Positions 16,446-25,787 are shown, counted from the first letter of the stretch. The stretch: 64,000 bases of DNA from Ktedonobacter robiniae (GCF_016587375.1 NZ_BNJG01000001.1:682001-746000); one strand, 5' to 3'. Program-made: numbers and translations. The notes: generated by a model not told the origin, from the sequence alone.

Positions 16446-17777
16446 CTACGGCAAAACGTGCTTCGTCACGAAACGATGAGAGCGCACTGGCGCGCATTTT
16501 CCGGTCGGACACTGCAACTCCTGCACATGCATGGTGAAGTGTTCCGGCCAGTAACGCTTCGCGGTCTTCAAGGGGTTGGTTGCCTGTACACCAAAGCCAC
16601 AGAGTGAGCCATTGGGAACATACTGCGCAAACTCATCGAGCACATCCAGGTCGCCATTGACGCCCAGATCGCTTACGACACCCTCAAGAATTCCTGTAAT
16701 GCGCTTCACACCCAGACGACAGGGAACGCACTTTCCACAAGACTCTTTGCTCAGATAGCGGCTCCGCTCCATTGCCCATGCCACCATGCAGGTGTCGACG
16801 GGCAGGACCTCAATCACGCCAGAGCCAACTATCGCACCGGCCTCTTCAATGGGATCGTAATCAAAGATCGTATCCAATAAAGAAGGAGGCAGGGCTCCAC
16901 CTTCGGCACCACCGACCACCACGCCACGGATATCATCGGCGCTCACATTGATTCCGGCGTGCGTCAGGATATCGCGAATGGTGGTTCCAAAGGGAACCTC
17001 GATCACACGTGGCTCGCTCTCGGCACCCGCGCCATAGACCGTCAGGATCTTGCTGCCGCCGGTAATGCTCGTGCCGGTCTGGGCAAATGCGCCCGGGCCT
17101 TCACGCACAATTACGGGCACGTTAGCCAGCGTCTCCACGCTATTGATCGCCGTTGGTTTATCCCACAGACCGTACTGGGCTGGGAAGGGTGGGCGCTGCT
17201 CAGGCATACCACGGCGTCCCTTGATGGCAGCGATTTGCACCGTCTCCTCGCCACCGATAAAGCCAAGGTCTACCGCGACCACGGAAATGGAGCAGCTAAA
17301 GTCGGTCCCCAGGATATCACGTCCGACCAGGTTGGCCTCGACCGCTTCCTGCAACGCGGTCTGCACCGTCTGAATGCCTTCTTTGTACAGGCTGCGCGTA
17401 AAGAGATACGCCTCAGACGCACCTACCGCGTAGGCTGCCAGGATGATGCCCTCGATGACCTGGTGTGGATTGTACTCCAGCAAGAGGCGGGCCGCCAGGG
17501 AACGGCTATCGGCATCATAGGCATTACAAATAACATACTTCTGGTCGTCGTCGGTTGAACGCACGACGCGCCATTTCTCGCCGGTCAGGCGACCAGCACC
17601 ACCACGACCACGCAGTTTGGCATCCGTCACCTGCTGGATAATCTGATTGGGCGTGTTCTGGCGTAGCGCACTCTCGAGCGCGCTATAGCCGCCGGCACTA
17701 CGATAGGCAGCAAGCCCGCGTACATCGCGGTCATCCTGCTGCCTCAAGAGACGATTTATATTTTTCTTCTCAGGCAT
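16446..17777 (-). CDS. nuoF: NuoF-like flavoprotein subunit with altered FMN/NADH pocket
   Basis: 443 residues. The 51-kDa fold is clear: LRGRGGAGRLTGEKW (glycine-rich FMN loop), GTDFSCSISVV, GGEETVQIAAIKGRRG, PPFPAQYGLWDKPTAINSVETLANV, and the N3 [4Fe-4S] motif ESCGKCVPCRLG plus a fourth cysteine in GSLCGFG. But the segment that normally reads CNADExEPG is CNAYDADSR, and FPTG is RLTG, so residues that hold FMN and NADH in complex I are replaced. NADH use is therefore uncertain. The ATG overlaps the upstream gene's stop by 8 bases (ATGCCTGA), implying coupled translation. Confidence 0.87.
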   Translation of the reverse strand: MPEKKNINRLLRQQDDRDVRGLAAYRSAGGYSALESALRQNTPNQIIQQVTDAKLRGRGGAGRLTGEKWRVVRSTDDDQKYVICNAYDADSRSLAARLLLEYNPHQVIEGIILAAYAVGASEAYLFTRSLYKEGIQTVQTALQEAVEANLVGRDILGTDFSCSISVVAVDLGFIGGEETVQIAAIKGRRGMPEQRPPFPAQYGLWDKPTAINSVETLANVPVIVREGPGAFAQTGTSITGGSKILTVYGAGAESEPRVIEVPFGTTIRDILTHAGINVSADDIRGVVVGGAEGGALPPSLLDTIFDYDPIEEAGAIVGSGVIEVLPVDTCMVAWAMERSRYLSKESCGKCVPCRLGVKRITGILEGVVSDLGVNGDLDVLDEFAQYVPNGSLCGFGVQATNPLKTAKRYWPEHFTMHVQELQCPTGKCAPVRSHRFVTKHVLP

Positions 17778-18510
17778 TTGGCTGCCTCACATGATGGATA
17801 TTTCCCCACACACCACGCTTATCGGGCGCCCATCCTCGTTCTGGCTGATCGTCGCGCGTAATGCCTTTGACCGCGGGTGCGGGCTTAAACTTCGGACTCA
17901 TGGTGGCGATACCGAACACGTCGCTCAGGTCAACACCACGCGCCTGGACCACACGCTTGGCCGCCTGCAATGAAAGATAGCCATACATATCCATGATTGC
18001 ATCTAGCAGGCCAGGGAGCGAGGCCGCATCATAGGGCCACTGTTCGATCAAGGCGTCCACCTGACTCAAGTCGATCTGCGGCTCCAGTTCGTCTTTGACT
18101 GGGGTTGTCACGCAGGGGGCGACGGGCTTGTTGAAGTAGTCTACGGCGTACTCGGAGATACGCGTCTTGTAGAATCCGGCTTTGGGCGAGCCGGAGGCGG
18201 TCCCCAGTTTGCGCGGGGTGAACTTCTCAGCGCCATCGCGGATGTACGATTTATACCAGGGGCGTTCCCTCCACTCGTACATCGGCTCGTACTCAATGGT
18301 GATCGCGCGTGGAGGACAGGCCTTCTCACACAACAGACAGGCTTCACACTTCAGGTTAAACTCTGTCTTGAGGCCCTCTTGCGCAATCAATTGGATCAAG
18401 CCACGGCTGCGGGGTGGCAGCTTCGGCTTCTCATATGGATAGAGACGCGTGACCTTTGGGCGAAACATATGACTAAAGGTCAGGCTCATCCCTTCAAGGA
18501 TACCACGCAT
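17770..18510 (-). CDS. Fusion of a one-cluster NuoI-like ferredoxin and a NuoE helical domain
   Basis: 246 residues. The N-terminal half has a single [4Fe-4S] motif, CEACLLCEKACPPRAI (about residues 55-70), in a NuoI-like setting (GLIQLIAQEGLKTEFNLKCEAC), where true NuoI has two motifs. The C-terminal part, from about 155, matches the helical N-terminal domain of NuoE: LLDAIMDMYGYLSLQAAKRV then ARGVDLSDVFGIATMSPKF. The thioredoxin-like [2Fe-2S] domain of NuoE is absent. It starts three bases after the NuoB-like stop and overlaps NuoF. It probably bridges the NuoB-like and NuoF-like subunits; that is inference. Confidence 0.75.
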   Translation of the reverse strand: MRGILEGMSLTFSHMFRPKVTRLYPYEKPKLPPRSRGLIQLIAQEGLKTEFNLKCEACLLCEKACPPRAITIEYEPMYEWRERPWYKSYIRDGAEKFTPRKLGTASGSPKAGFYKTRISEYAVDYFNKPVAPCVTTPVKDELEPQIDLSQVDALIEQWPYDAASLPGLLDAIMDMYGYLSLQAAKRVVQARGVDLSDVFGIATMSPKFKPAPAVKGITRDDQPERGWAPDKRGVWGNIHHVRQPNA

Positions 18511-18513
18511 ACG

Positions 18514-19119
18514 CTATACCTCAATCTCCTTCTCACCACGCACTTTGAGGCCCTGTTTCGCAATCTTCTCGCGCAACTTCAGCAGACCCTCGATCAGCGC
18601 TTCGGGGCGAGGAGGGCAACCAGGAATATACACATCAACTGGCACGATCGTGTCCACACCCTGAACGGTATAGTAGCTATCATAGAACTCGCCGCCAGAG
18701 TTGGCACACTGTCCCAGGCTGATCACCCATTTGGGTTCAGGCATCTGCTCGTACAGCAAGCGCAGGCGGGGACCCATTTTAATCGACACCGTACCCGCGA
18801 CGACCATCAGGTCGGCCTGTCTTGGGCTGGAACGAAAGACCTCAGAACCGAAACGCGAGAGGTCATACTGGGGGGCAGAGGCAGAGGCGATCATCTCAAT
18901 CGCACAACACGCCAGGCCATATCCCAACGGCCAGACAGACTTTGAGCGTGCCCAGTTTTGCGCCCATTGCAACATATCGGCCAGGCTCGTCAGCTGAACG
19001 GGTAACTCCTGGTCACCAGGGGTATATTCATGGGGACCAGAGGCCATTGACAGTGGAATGGGCTTGCGCCGCAGACCACCCTCAGGGCCGTTCCCATTGT
19101 CACTAAAATTGCTGCTCAT
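18514..19119 (-). CDS. nuoB: NuoB-like Fe-S subunit
   Basis: 201 residues with the four cluster N2 ligands of NuoB/PSST in place: the vicinal pair in GLACCAIEM, one in [10 protein letters not shown], and one in [10 protein letters not shown]. In complex I this subunit passes electrons to quinone together with NuoD. Here no NuoC/D or membrane subunit is encoded beside it, so its acceptor is open. First gene of a four-gene operon; AGGAG lies 11 bases before ATG. The N-terminus carries a longer hydrophilic extension (about 45 residues before the conserved core) with no hydrophobic anchor. Confidence 0.9.
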   Translation of the reverse strand: MSSNFSDNGNGPEGGLRRKPIPLSMASGPHEYTPGDQELPVQLTSLADMLQWAQNWARSKSVWPLGYGLACCAIEMIASASAPQYDLSRFGSEVFRSSPRQADLMVVAGTVSIKMGPRLRLLYEQMPEPKWVISLGQCANSGGEFYDSYYTVQGVDTIVPVDVYIPGCPPRPEALIEGLLKLREKIAKQGLKVRGEKEIEV

Positions 19120-19355
19120 AACGTATAGAACTCCTAATGCAAAGGCTTAGCAGCACCTATTGCTCGGTTTAGATTTGGCAGGGCAAGAGATAATTACGGG
19201 GGGTTATCTTGTACAGTTTTGCTTGTTTGTACATTCCACCTTGCCCCCTATTATAGCACGTCCGGTCGAGCGGTGCCACAGCTTCGCGCTGCCTCTTTCC
19301 CCCTTTTGTACGCCCTTAATACCTCTTCGCGCCTGCGGCACCCAGGGGTAAAGAG

Positions 19356-19400
19356 TGTATCAGGCGGCGGTCGGGCGAAGCCCGACCGCCGCCTGATACA
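19356..19400. promoter_or_regulatory. GC-rich inverted repeat between divergent nuoB-like and leuB genes
   Basis: TGTATCAGGCGGCGGTCGGG and its complement form 21-base arms (19356-19376, 19380-19400) with a three-base loop. As the flanking genes diverge, it cannot be a terminator for either. A GC-rich box (CGCGCCTGCGGCACC, from about 19328) lies 15 bases to its left. The remaining gene-free DNA from 19120 to 19534 must hold both promoters, but I see no convincing -35/-10 pair. Confidence 0.5.
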
Positions 19401-19534
19401 CCTGACTCGGTGGGATACGACGCGTGCGTTGGGCTATCATCCGCACCCCACGCATACCGGAATGCATACTTGTTACACGCGGGGATCATGGGTTAAGATT
19501 ACAGGTAACAACGAAAGCATAAAGGAGTTTTATT

Positions 19535-20674
19535 TTGGGAACTCAAGGAACTTACTCTATCGCGGTCCTGCCCGGTGACGGCATTGGTCCCGAAGTGACT
19601 GAGCAGGCTGTTCACGTTTTACAGGCTATCGCCCAGCAATATGGCCATAGCTTTCATTTCCAGTATGGCCTGGTAGGCCTGGCCGCCATTGAGGCCGAGG
19701 GCAAGGCCATCTCTGATGAAACTCTGGCCGTCTGCCAGGGTAGCGATGCCATTCTCTTTGGCGCGGTCGGTGGCGCTCAACCCGGCGCGGCGGTCAAACC
19801 CGAGGAGGCGCTCTTCCGCCTGCGCAAGGGACTACAGTTCTTCGCCAATCTGCGCCCGGTCCGCCCCTCGCCCGCCATGCTCGATGCCTCATCCATTAAG
19901 CCCGAGATTCTCCAGGGCGTTGATCTGATCGTGGTTCGCGAGCTGACCGGGGGCCTCTACTATGGGCACCTGGAGCCAGGCGTTCCTGGCAAGCCCAGCG
20001 AGATCCGCGAGACCCCCCAGGGCTACGAGGCCATTGATACCCTGCTTTACACCGAGGCCGAGATCGAACGCATTGTGCGCGTGGCCTTTGACCTGGCGCG
20101 CGAGCGGCGCAAGAAGGTCACCTCGGTCGATAAGGCCAACGTTCTCAGCTCGTCTGTCCTCTGGCGGCGCGTGGCTGAGCGGGTGAGCAAGGACTACCCG
20201 GACGTCGCCTTTGAGCACCTGCTGGTCGACGCCTGCGCCATGCACCTGATTCGCCGGCCCGCCAGCTTCGACGTGATCGTGACCGAGAACCTCTTTGGCG
20301 ATATCCTGACGGATGAGGCCTCCATGCTCGCCGGGTCAATGGGTATGCTCCCCTCTGCCAGCCTGGGCACACGCCGGACTGAGCACGGCATCTTTGGCCT
20401 CTATGAGCCTATTCACGGCTCCGCGCCTGATATCGCGGGCCAGAACAAGGCCAACCCGATCGCGGCCATCCTCACGGCGGCCATGTTGCTACGCCATTCA
20501 CTGGGACTAAAAGAAGAAGCCGCGACCATTGAGGCCGCGGTGGAGCAGTGCATTCAGGCGGGGTATCGTACGGAGGATCTACGCGAAGAAGGTAAAGAGA
20601 TCCTGGGTACGAAAGAGATGGGCCAGCGCATCGCTGAAAGGGTGGTCGCTCTGGCTGGCAGCCATACCGTTTAA
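19535..20674 (+). CDS. leuB: 3-isopropylmalate dehydrogenase
   Basis: Oxidises and decarboxylates 3-isopropylmalate in leucine biosynthesis using NAD+. 379 residues, with the beta-decarboxylating dehydrogenase landmarks: LPGDGIGPEV at the N-terminus, LRKGLQFFANLRPVR, VVRELTGGLYYG, VDKANVLSSS, and the metal/cofactor segment NLFGDILTDEASMLAGSMG followed by EPIHGSAPDIAG. The start is TTG at 19535, with AAAGGAG 7 bases upstream; no ATG fits. It stands alone here, without leuA, leuC or leuD. Its stop overlaps that of a small convergent gene in the tetramer TTAA. Confidence 0.95.
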   Translation: MGTQGTYSIAVLPGDGIGPEVTEQAVHVLQAIAQQYGHSFHFQYGLVGLAAIEAEGKAISDETLAVCQGSDAILFGAVGGAQPGAAVKPEEALFRLRKGLQFFANLRPVRPSPAMLDASSIKPEILQGVDLIVVRELTGGLYYGHLEPGVPGKPSEIRETPQGYEAIDTLLYTEAEIERIVRVAFDLARERRKKVTSVDKANVLSSSVLWRRVAERVSKDYPDVAFEHLLVDACAMHLIRRPASFDVIVTENLFGDILTDEASMLAGSMGMLPSASLGTRRTEHGIFGLYEPIHGSAPDIAGQNKANPIAAILTAAMLLRHSLGLKEEAATIEAAVEQCIQAGYRTEDLREEGKEILGTKEMGQRIAERVVALAGSHTV

Positions 20675-20895
20675 CCCATCATGGGTTTAGGACAGGGACC
20701 CAGGATATGCAGTTTCTGCTGCGCCTGGGAGACCTGCTGCGCGACCTCGTCCGCCTGGGACGGCGTCGCGCTCTCTGTGTTCGCGCTCGCTTCCTTGCTG
20801 GTGTTGGGCGTCAGCTTTGCTTCTAGCGCTGAGATCTCGCTCAGCAGTATCTGGCGCTCAACATACCAACGAGTGACGGATCGTTCGACCCCCAT
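20671..20895 (-). CDS. Small protein of unknown function
   Basis: 74 residues from ATG 20895, preceded by GAGGAG at 8 bases; an upstream ATG at 20916 lacks an SD. The middle (WYVERQILLSEISALEAKL) and end (ADEVAQQVSQAQQKLHIL) look like two amphipathic helices joined by a Ser/Thr/Glu linker, so a helical hairpin or coiled coil is plausible. No family recognised. Its stop shares TTAA with the leuB stop. A MITE-like element lies 50 bases upstream of its start. Confidence 0.5.
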   Translation of the reverse strand: MGVERSVTRWYVERQILLSEISALEAKLTPNTSKEASANTESATPSQADEVAQQVSQAQQKLHILGPCPKPMMG

Positions 20896-20945
20896 CGTAA
20901 CACTCCTCTCGAACATTGCTTTATCACTTGGAGCACATACCTACC

Positions 20946-21115
20946 GGTAGGGACCAGCTTTAGCGCGTCCGAACGCCATTTATGGCAGTTCGGCGCAAGC
21001 CAAAGCCTCTTGTGAGCAACAGGTAACCCCTAACGCGATATACAGCCACGAAGCGTTTTAGGCTCCGCCTACAGGCGATTAATCGCCTTCGGACGCGCTA
21101 AAGCTAGTCCCTACC
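20946..21115. mobile_element. MITE-like inverted-repeat element, copy 2 (170 bp)
   Basis: Same length and termini as 4151-4320; here the outer repeats (GGTAGGGACCAGCTTTAGCG and CGCTAAAGCTAGTCCCTACC) match with one mismatch over about 26 bases. The right end overlaps the hybrid CheA gene: the stop codon TAG (21111-21113) and part of the last codon lie inside the element. It has no ORF of its own, so mobilisation would need a transposase elsewhere. Confidence 0.78.
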
Positions 21116-24100
21116 GTACGGGCGCGCCGTAGACCAGCGTATTGAGCGTATTCAACAAATCTTCGTCCTGGTATGGCTTAATCACGTAGGCGCTCGCACC
21201 AAGCTGCATCGCACGCTGCTGGTGCTTTGTGGCGGCGCGGGAGGTCAGCACCACCAGTGGTAGCGTGCGGTATTGCTCCTGCGCGCGTACCGTCGCGATC
21301 AACTCATACCCATCCATGCGGGGCATCTCGATATCCAGCAGGACCGCAGCTGGTGTCTCCTGGGAGATCATCTCCAGGGCTTCGACGCCATCGCGGGCCA
21401 CCTGTATTTCCCAGTTATGCTGCTTCAACATGTTACCGACGACGCGGCGCACGCTGGGACTATCATCCACGACCAGGATATGCTTGCCACGTTCAGCCGA
21501 CGCGCTACTCACCGGGCCAACTGGTTGCATCATCGATGTCGTGGCACGTCCCGGCTTCGGCAGATCGACATTCTGACGTACTGTTGCCGCCATAGCCTGG
21601 GGCTGTTGCGCGGCAGTCTGCCTGTTGGTAACAGGCGATGGATTCGCCGTCCTGACACGGGCTGTGAACAGGTTGTTCATTTCCAGGATCAACACGACCT
21701 GGCCGTTACCAAGGACTGTCGCGCCCGCGATACCATGAACCTGGCGCAGGTGCGGCCCCAGGTTCTTCATCACGATATCGTAGCGTCCCTTGATCTCATC
21801 GACAATCAAGGCCATGCGATGACCGCCAGCATTGACGATCAGCAACTGTGCGCGATCATCAATCGAGCTGGCTGGCAGCGAGAGATACTGCGAGAGCAGA
21901 TGCAACGGATAAAGCTCGTTGCGGATCAAGACGGCTGGCTGATTGCCAAGCATGGAGCGCTTAAAGCTATCCAGGCGTCCAATCGACTCCACCACCAGGG
22001 TCGGAATCGCGAACTGCTGGCTCGCCACACGCACCATCATCGCGTTCTGAATGGCCAGGCTGGTCGGGAACTTCATGGTAAAAGCTGTGCCCTGCCCCGG
22101 CGCCGACTCAACCTCCAGCGTTCCCCGCAGGCGTGACACACTATCGCGTACCACGTCGAGGCCAACGCCACGACCGCTCTCCTCACTCAGGACCTGGGCC
22201 GTTGAGAAGCCGGGACGGAAGATCAGGTCAATAACATCACCCTCACTCAGAGGCTGGCTAGGGCGGATCAGACCGCGCTCAATCGCCGTCTGGCGAATGA
22301 TGTCTGGATCAAGACCCTTACCATCATCGCGCACCGTAATTACAACCTGGTTACCCTCATAGCCCGCAGAGAGCTTGATCATACCCGTGGGGGCTTTGCC
22401 TTTCTGCTGGCGTACCTCCGGGCGATCCAGGGCATGGTTGACGGCGTTACGCATCAGGTGCAGCAGGGGACCAGAGATCTCTTCGAACACTGTACGATCT
22501 ACCTCGGTCTCCTCGCCTTCGAGCAGGAACTGAAAATCTTTCCCCTGTTTGAGGGCGACCGCGCGCGCCGCTCTATAGAGGCGCGGGGCCATCGTCGCCA
22601 AAGGGACCAGGCGCACCTTCATCAGTCTATCCTGGAAGGTTGTGCTCAGGCGATTCTCACGCGCGAAGACGCTTTCACACTCACGAATGACACCCTCCAT
22701 CTCCGTGCTCAGCGTTGCCATATCGGAGATGCCTTCGCTCAGACCACGTGTGAGCTGGTGGAACTCGGTGTAGCGGTCAAGCTCCAGTTCGTCGAACTCT
22801 GCCAGGTGCGAAGGTGCATGCTGCATGCCGTTATTCACCAGCACCAGGCCCTGCTCACCCTCGCTGTTGGAAACCTCAAGTTTACGACCGCTGGGTAGAG
22901 TTGCAGCCTCAAAGCGCGACTCCAGTTTTTGGCCGACATCTTGCAGGCGATTGCTACTGACACCTACGTCCGCGACCAGGCGCATCAGACGCTGAATGCG
23001 TTCTTCCAGCACGCTACGGTTGACCAGCAGCTCGCCGAAGAGATTGACCAGTTCATCCAGTTTTTGCAGGCGTACACGCACATTCAGGTCGCTACGCGCC
23101 GTACGCGTCGCGCCAAGCTCGCCAGTGATGGGCTCATCCTCGCCCACCACGCTGGAGGAGAAGGCGACATCGCTCGCCGGCTGATCCTCGTACTCGCTCA
23201 GATCTTCCTCTATAGCAGTCGAAGGGGTGTGTCCACCCAGAAGCTCGGAGTAACGCGCCCGTAGTGACTGCGCTCGCGTCTCATCAGAGCTAAGCGATGC
23301 ATCCAGGTGGGAGACCATGCTATCCAGCGTCTCGGCGGTATCCAGGATCACGCTAACCACTTTCGACGTGATCTGTGTGGTCCCCTCCATAATGCTATCC
23401 AGTAGATCCTCAGAGGCATGTGAGAGATCGGCAATGGCGCGGAAGCCCATCATGCCGGCCGCGCCCTTGAGCGTATGCATGGCACGGCGAATACCCTGGA
23501 TCAATTCGCTGTTATTGGGATCATTCTCCAGGGCTGCCACGTGGACACTGATACTCTGGAGATGCTCTTCAGCCTCCATGCGGAAGATCTCCGCTGCCTC
23601 ATCGGCGAACTCAGCTCCAAAGGACTGAGCTGGCGCGGGCGCTGGAGGAGCAGGCTTGGGTGCGGGGGCCGAGCGCGAGGGCTGTGGCTGTGGTGGCACC
23701 GCTGGCTGGGACCTTGAGGGCATCGTGACTTCGCCTCCCAGCGATTGACGTGCCCGATCCTGAAAGTTTGCCGGAGACGAGGCATGAGCCTCGCGGGCGG
23801 AAGCTTCAGGAGCGCCACCCAGGGCGGATGGTTCCATGGTTGAAATCTGGCTCAGGAACTCCTGGCGCACCTGGATCTCGATCTCGTTGCGTAGGCGATG
23901 CTCAAGGTCTGGAATGGACTCGTTTGTTCGTGGGAATGCGGTCGCCTGAGAGCCACTCACGGAAGGCTGGGACGCCTTGCTCTCATACTCGCGACGCATC
24001 TCCTCGCGGATCTCGTGTTCAAGCTCCTCACGCACCTGGGCCGCGATCTCAGCTCGCAAGGATTGCATATCGCCCTGGCGTTCGAAGACAACGCGCTCGC

Positions 24101-25787
24101 GTACCGTCTCCGGCTGAGCATTGTTCTGCATCTCCCAGGGAGTCCAGCCGGCATCTTGCTTGAAGACAGGCACATTCTGGGCCTGCTGGAAGCGCACCTG
24201 CAACTGTTGGAAGGCCAACCCACAGGACTCTATCGAGGCTTGCAGTTGTGAAATGGTACCCTGAACCTGCTCATCGGTGGTCTCAACGCCACCCGAGATA
24301 TGTTTCAGACGCTCCAGTACCTTCTTCAGCTTGCTATTAGAGACCCACATTACTGACAGTGGGAGATAGCGCCGCACCTGCTCAGGACTATTGCGCAGGT
24401 TCAGGCCCATGGCGCGTCCGGCCCAATCCTCCATGCGATCAAGCGCATCCTTAGAGCCATCCAGGAAGCCACGGAACTCCTTGCGCTGCTCCTCGATAAT
24501 CTCAATGGAGTCGCGTAGCTGGGCGATGACCTCCTGTAGCGAAGCAACCTGGGAAAGGAGATTCTGTGCCTCGCGTTGCGCTTGCTCATAGCTCTGTGGC
24601 AGCGAACCAGCATGAGCCAGGGACAGGGAAGCAGGCTGCGGTATCTGTGATTCAGGAACGAAAGGCGGGTATTGTTGAGTATATTGTGGTTCAAGCTGCG
24701 CGGGCGCCGGCTCAGGCGTGGGTGATACATAATGGATGGGCAACTCTTCAGCCTGGAACGTTGGCGTGGCCGAGTTGGCGGGCGTCGACTGCTCTGGTAC
24801 CAGGGGCCACTGCTCAACCTCGACCTGCGCAAAGTTTGCCAGATCCGAGAGATTGGGCTGTACCACATCCTCATTGCTTGCCACACCGCTCATGTCTGAC
24901 TGCCACGAAGTATAAGCCTCTGGCGTCTCCTCCTCCACAAACTGAGGCTGTTGTGACTCTTCATAGGAGGGGGGAGAGACCGCAAAGGGTGTCTGCGGCG
25001 GTGCAGACGGCATTGAGCGCATCGAGGCCATCAGCTCTTCCAGCGCACTGGATGAAGACGACGACGAGGTAGGCTGCCCCTGCGCTGGCGGTGTAAAGAG
25101 CGGGGCAGGCGGTTGAGGAGCCTGGGCAGGCTCTACAGGTTGTGCGGGCGAGGAGAACGCCTCTGGCCACGCAAGATCATCATTGGACGAAGTACTGGGA
25201 GTGCGGAACGACTCCAACACTTCATCAAAAGATGGCATGGGGGCCGCACTTGGAGTTGTCGGCGGCACAGGAATACCAAACGCTTGGTATCCCGGATCGT
25301 AGCTCTGGGATGTCGTCGTAAACGGCGCCATCTCCTCTAGCGAGAACTTATGAGCGCCCGTCGCCTGTGGTGTGGGAACCTCGCTTGAGGCGTCCACCAT
25401 GGCTCGATAGCGCGCATAGTCCGCATCATCCTCCGCAATAATCGCATCCTCATCAATCCCGTTACGGATACCCTCTAAGAGTTGATGCAACCGACCTAAC
25501 GAACGATGCAGTAGACCTAGCGTAGGCTCATCGAGTGTCGTTAAACCATCTAAAGCATCACCTAAGATATCTTCCATTCCATGAGCGACGTGAGCCAGAC
25601 CCGGGAAGTCCATCATGGAAGCGGAGCCACCGATTGTGTGCGTTCGCCGGTATGTTTCTTCAAGGGCATCCATGTCGTTTGGTGAAAGGGCTAGTTTCTC
25701 CAGGTTCTTCTCGATTTCTGGCAGATAGCTATTCACCTCTTCGATAAACGAATCAAGGACGGATAGTTTATCAAATGTATTCGACAT
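21111..25787 (-). CDS. cheA: Hybrid chemosensory histidine kinase CheA with two HPt domains and C-terminal receiver
   Basis: About 1558 residues. Order: HPt1 (H50 in RRTHTIGGSASM), a long Pro/Gln/Ser-rich linker, a coiled-coil region, HPt2 (H771 in AMHTLKGAAGMMG), the dimerisation region (LVNLFGELLVNRSVLEERI), the HATPase domain (LMRNAVNHALD; VRDDGKGLDPD; SGRGVGLDVV), a CheW-like domain (ASQQFAIPTLVVESI) and a receiver (ILVVDDSPSVRR; LLDIEMPRMDGYE; VIKPY). It should phosphorylate the HPt histidines and the separate CheY-like proteins. Architecture matches PixL/HmpE and PilL/ChpA. Start set at ATG 25787; GTG 25802 is possible. Last gene of the operon; its stop lies in a MITE-like element. Confidence 0.93.
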   Translation of the reverse strand: MSNTFDKLSVLDSFIEEVNSYLPEIEKNLEKLALSPNDMDALEETYRRTHTIGGSASMMDFPGLAHVAHGMEDILGDALDGLTTLDEPTLGLLHRSLGRLHQLLEGIRNGIDEDAIIAEDDADYARYRAMVDASSEVPTPQATGAHKFSLEEMAPFTTTSQSYDPGYQAFGIPVPPTTPSAAPMPSFDEVLESFRTPSTSSNDDLAWPEAFSSPAQPVEPAQAPQPPAPLFTPPAQGQPTSSSSSSSALEELMASMRSMPSAPPQTPFAVSPPSYEESQQPQFVEEETPEAYTSWQSDMSGVASNEDVVQPNLSDLANFAQVEVEQWPLVPEQSTPANSATPTFQAEELPIHYVSPTPEPAPAQLEPQYTQQYPPFVPESQIPQPASLSLAHAGSLPQSYEQAQREAQNLLSQVASLQEVIAQLRDSIEIIEEQRKEFRGFLDGSKDALDRMEDWAGRAMGLNLRNSPEQVRRYLPLSVMWVSNSKLKKVLERLKHISGGVETTDEQVQGTISQLQASIESCGLAFQQLQVRFQQAQNVPVFKQDAGWTPWEMQNNAQPETVRERVVFERQGDMQSLRAEIAAQVREELEHEIREEMRREYESKASQPSVSGSQATAFPRTNESIPDLEHRLRNEIEIQVRQEFLSQISTMEPSALGGAPEASAREAHASSPANFQDRARQSLGGEVTMPSRSQPAVPPQPQPSRSAPAPKPAPPAPAPAQSFGAEFADEAAEIFRMEAEEHLQSISVHVAALENDPNNSELIQGIRRAMHTLKGAAGMMGFRAIADLSHASEDLLDSIMEGTTQITSKVVSVILDTAETLDSMVSHLDASLSSDETRAQSLRARYSELLGGHTPSTAIEEDLSEYEDQPASDVAFSSSVVGEDEPITGELGATRTARSDLNVRVRLQKLDELVNLFGELLVNRSVLEERIQRLMRLVADVGVSSNRLQDVGQKLESRFEAATLPSGRKLEVSNSEGEQGLVLVNNGMQHAPSHLAEFDELELDRYTEFHQLTRGLSEGISDMATLSTEMEGVIRECESVFARENRLSTTFQDRLMKVRLVPLATMAPRLYRAARAVALKQGKDFQFLLEGEETEVDRTVFEEISGPLLHLMRNAVNHALDRPEVRQQKGKAPTGMIKLSAGYEGNQVVITVRDDGKGLDPDIIRQTAIERGLIRPSQPLSEGDVIDLIFRPGFSTAQVLSEESGRGVGLDVVRDSVSRLRGTLEVESAPGQGTAFTMKFPTSLAIQNAMMVRVASQQFAIPTLVVESIGRLDSFKRSMLGNQPAVLIRNELYPLHLLSQYLSLPASSIDDRAQLLIVNAGGHRMALIVDEIKGRYDIVMKNLGPHLRQVHGIAGATVLGNGQVVLILEMNNLFTARVRTANPSPVTNRQTAAQQPQAMAATVRQNVDLPKPGRATTSMMQPVGPVSSASAERGKHILVVDDSPSVRRVVGNMLKQHNWEIQVARDGVEALEMISQETPAAVLLDIEMPRMDGYELIATVRAQEQYRTLPLVVLTSRAATKHQQRAMQLGASAYVIKPYQDEDLLNTLNTLVYGAPVR

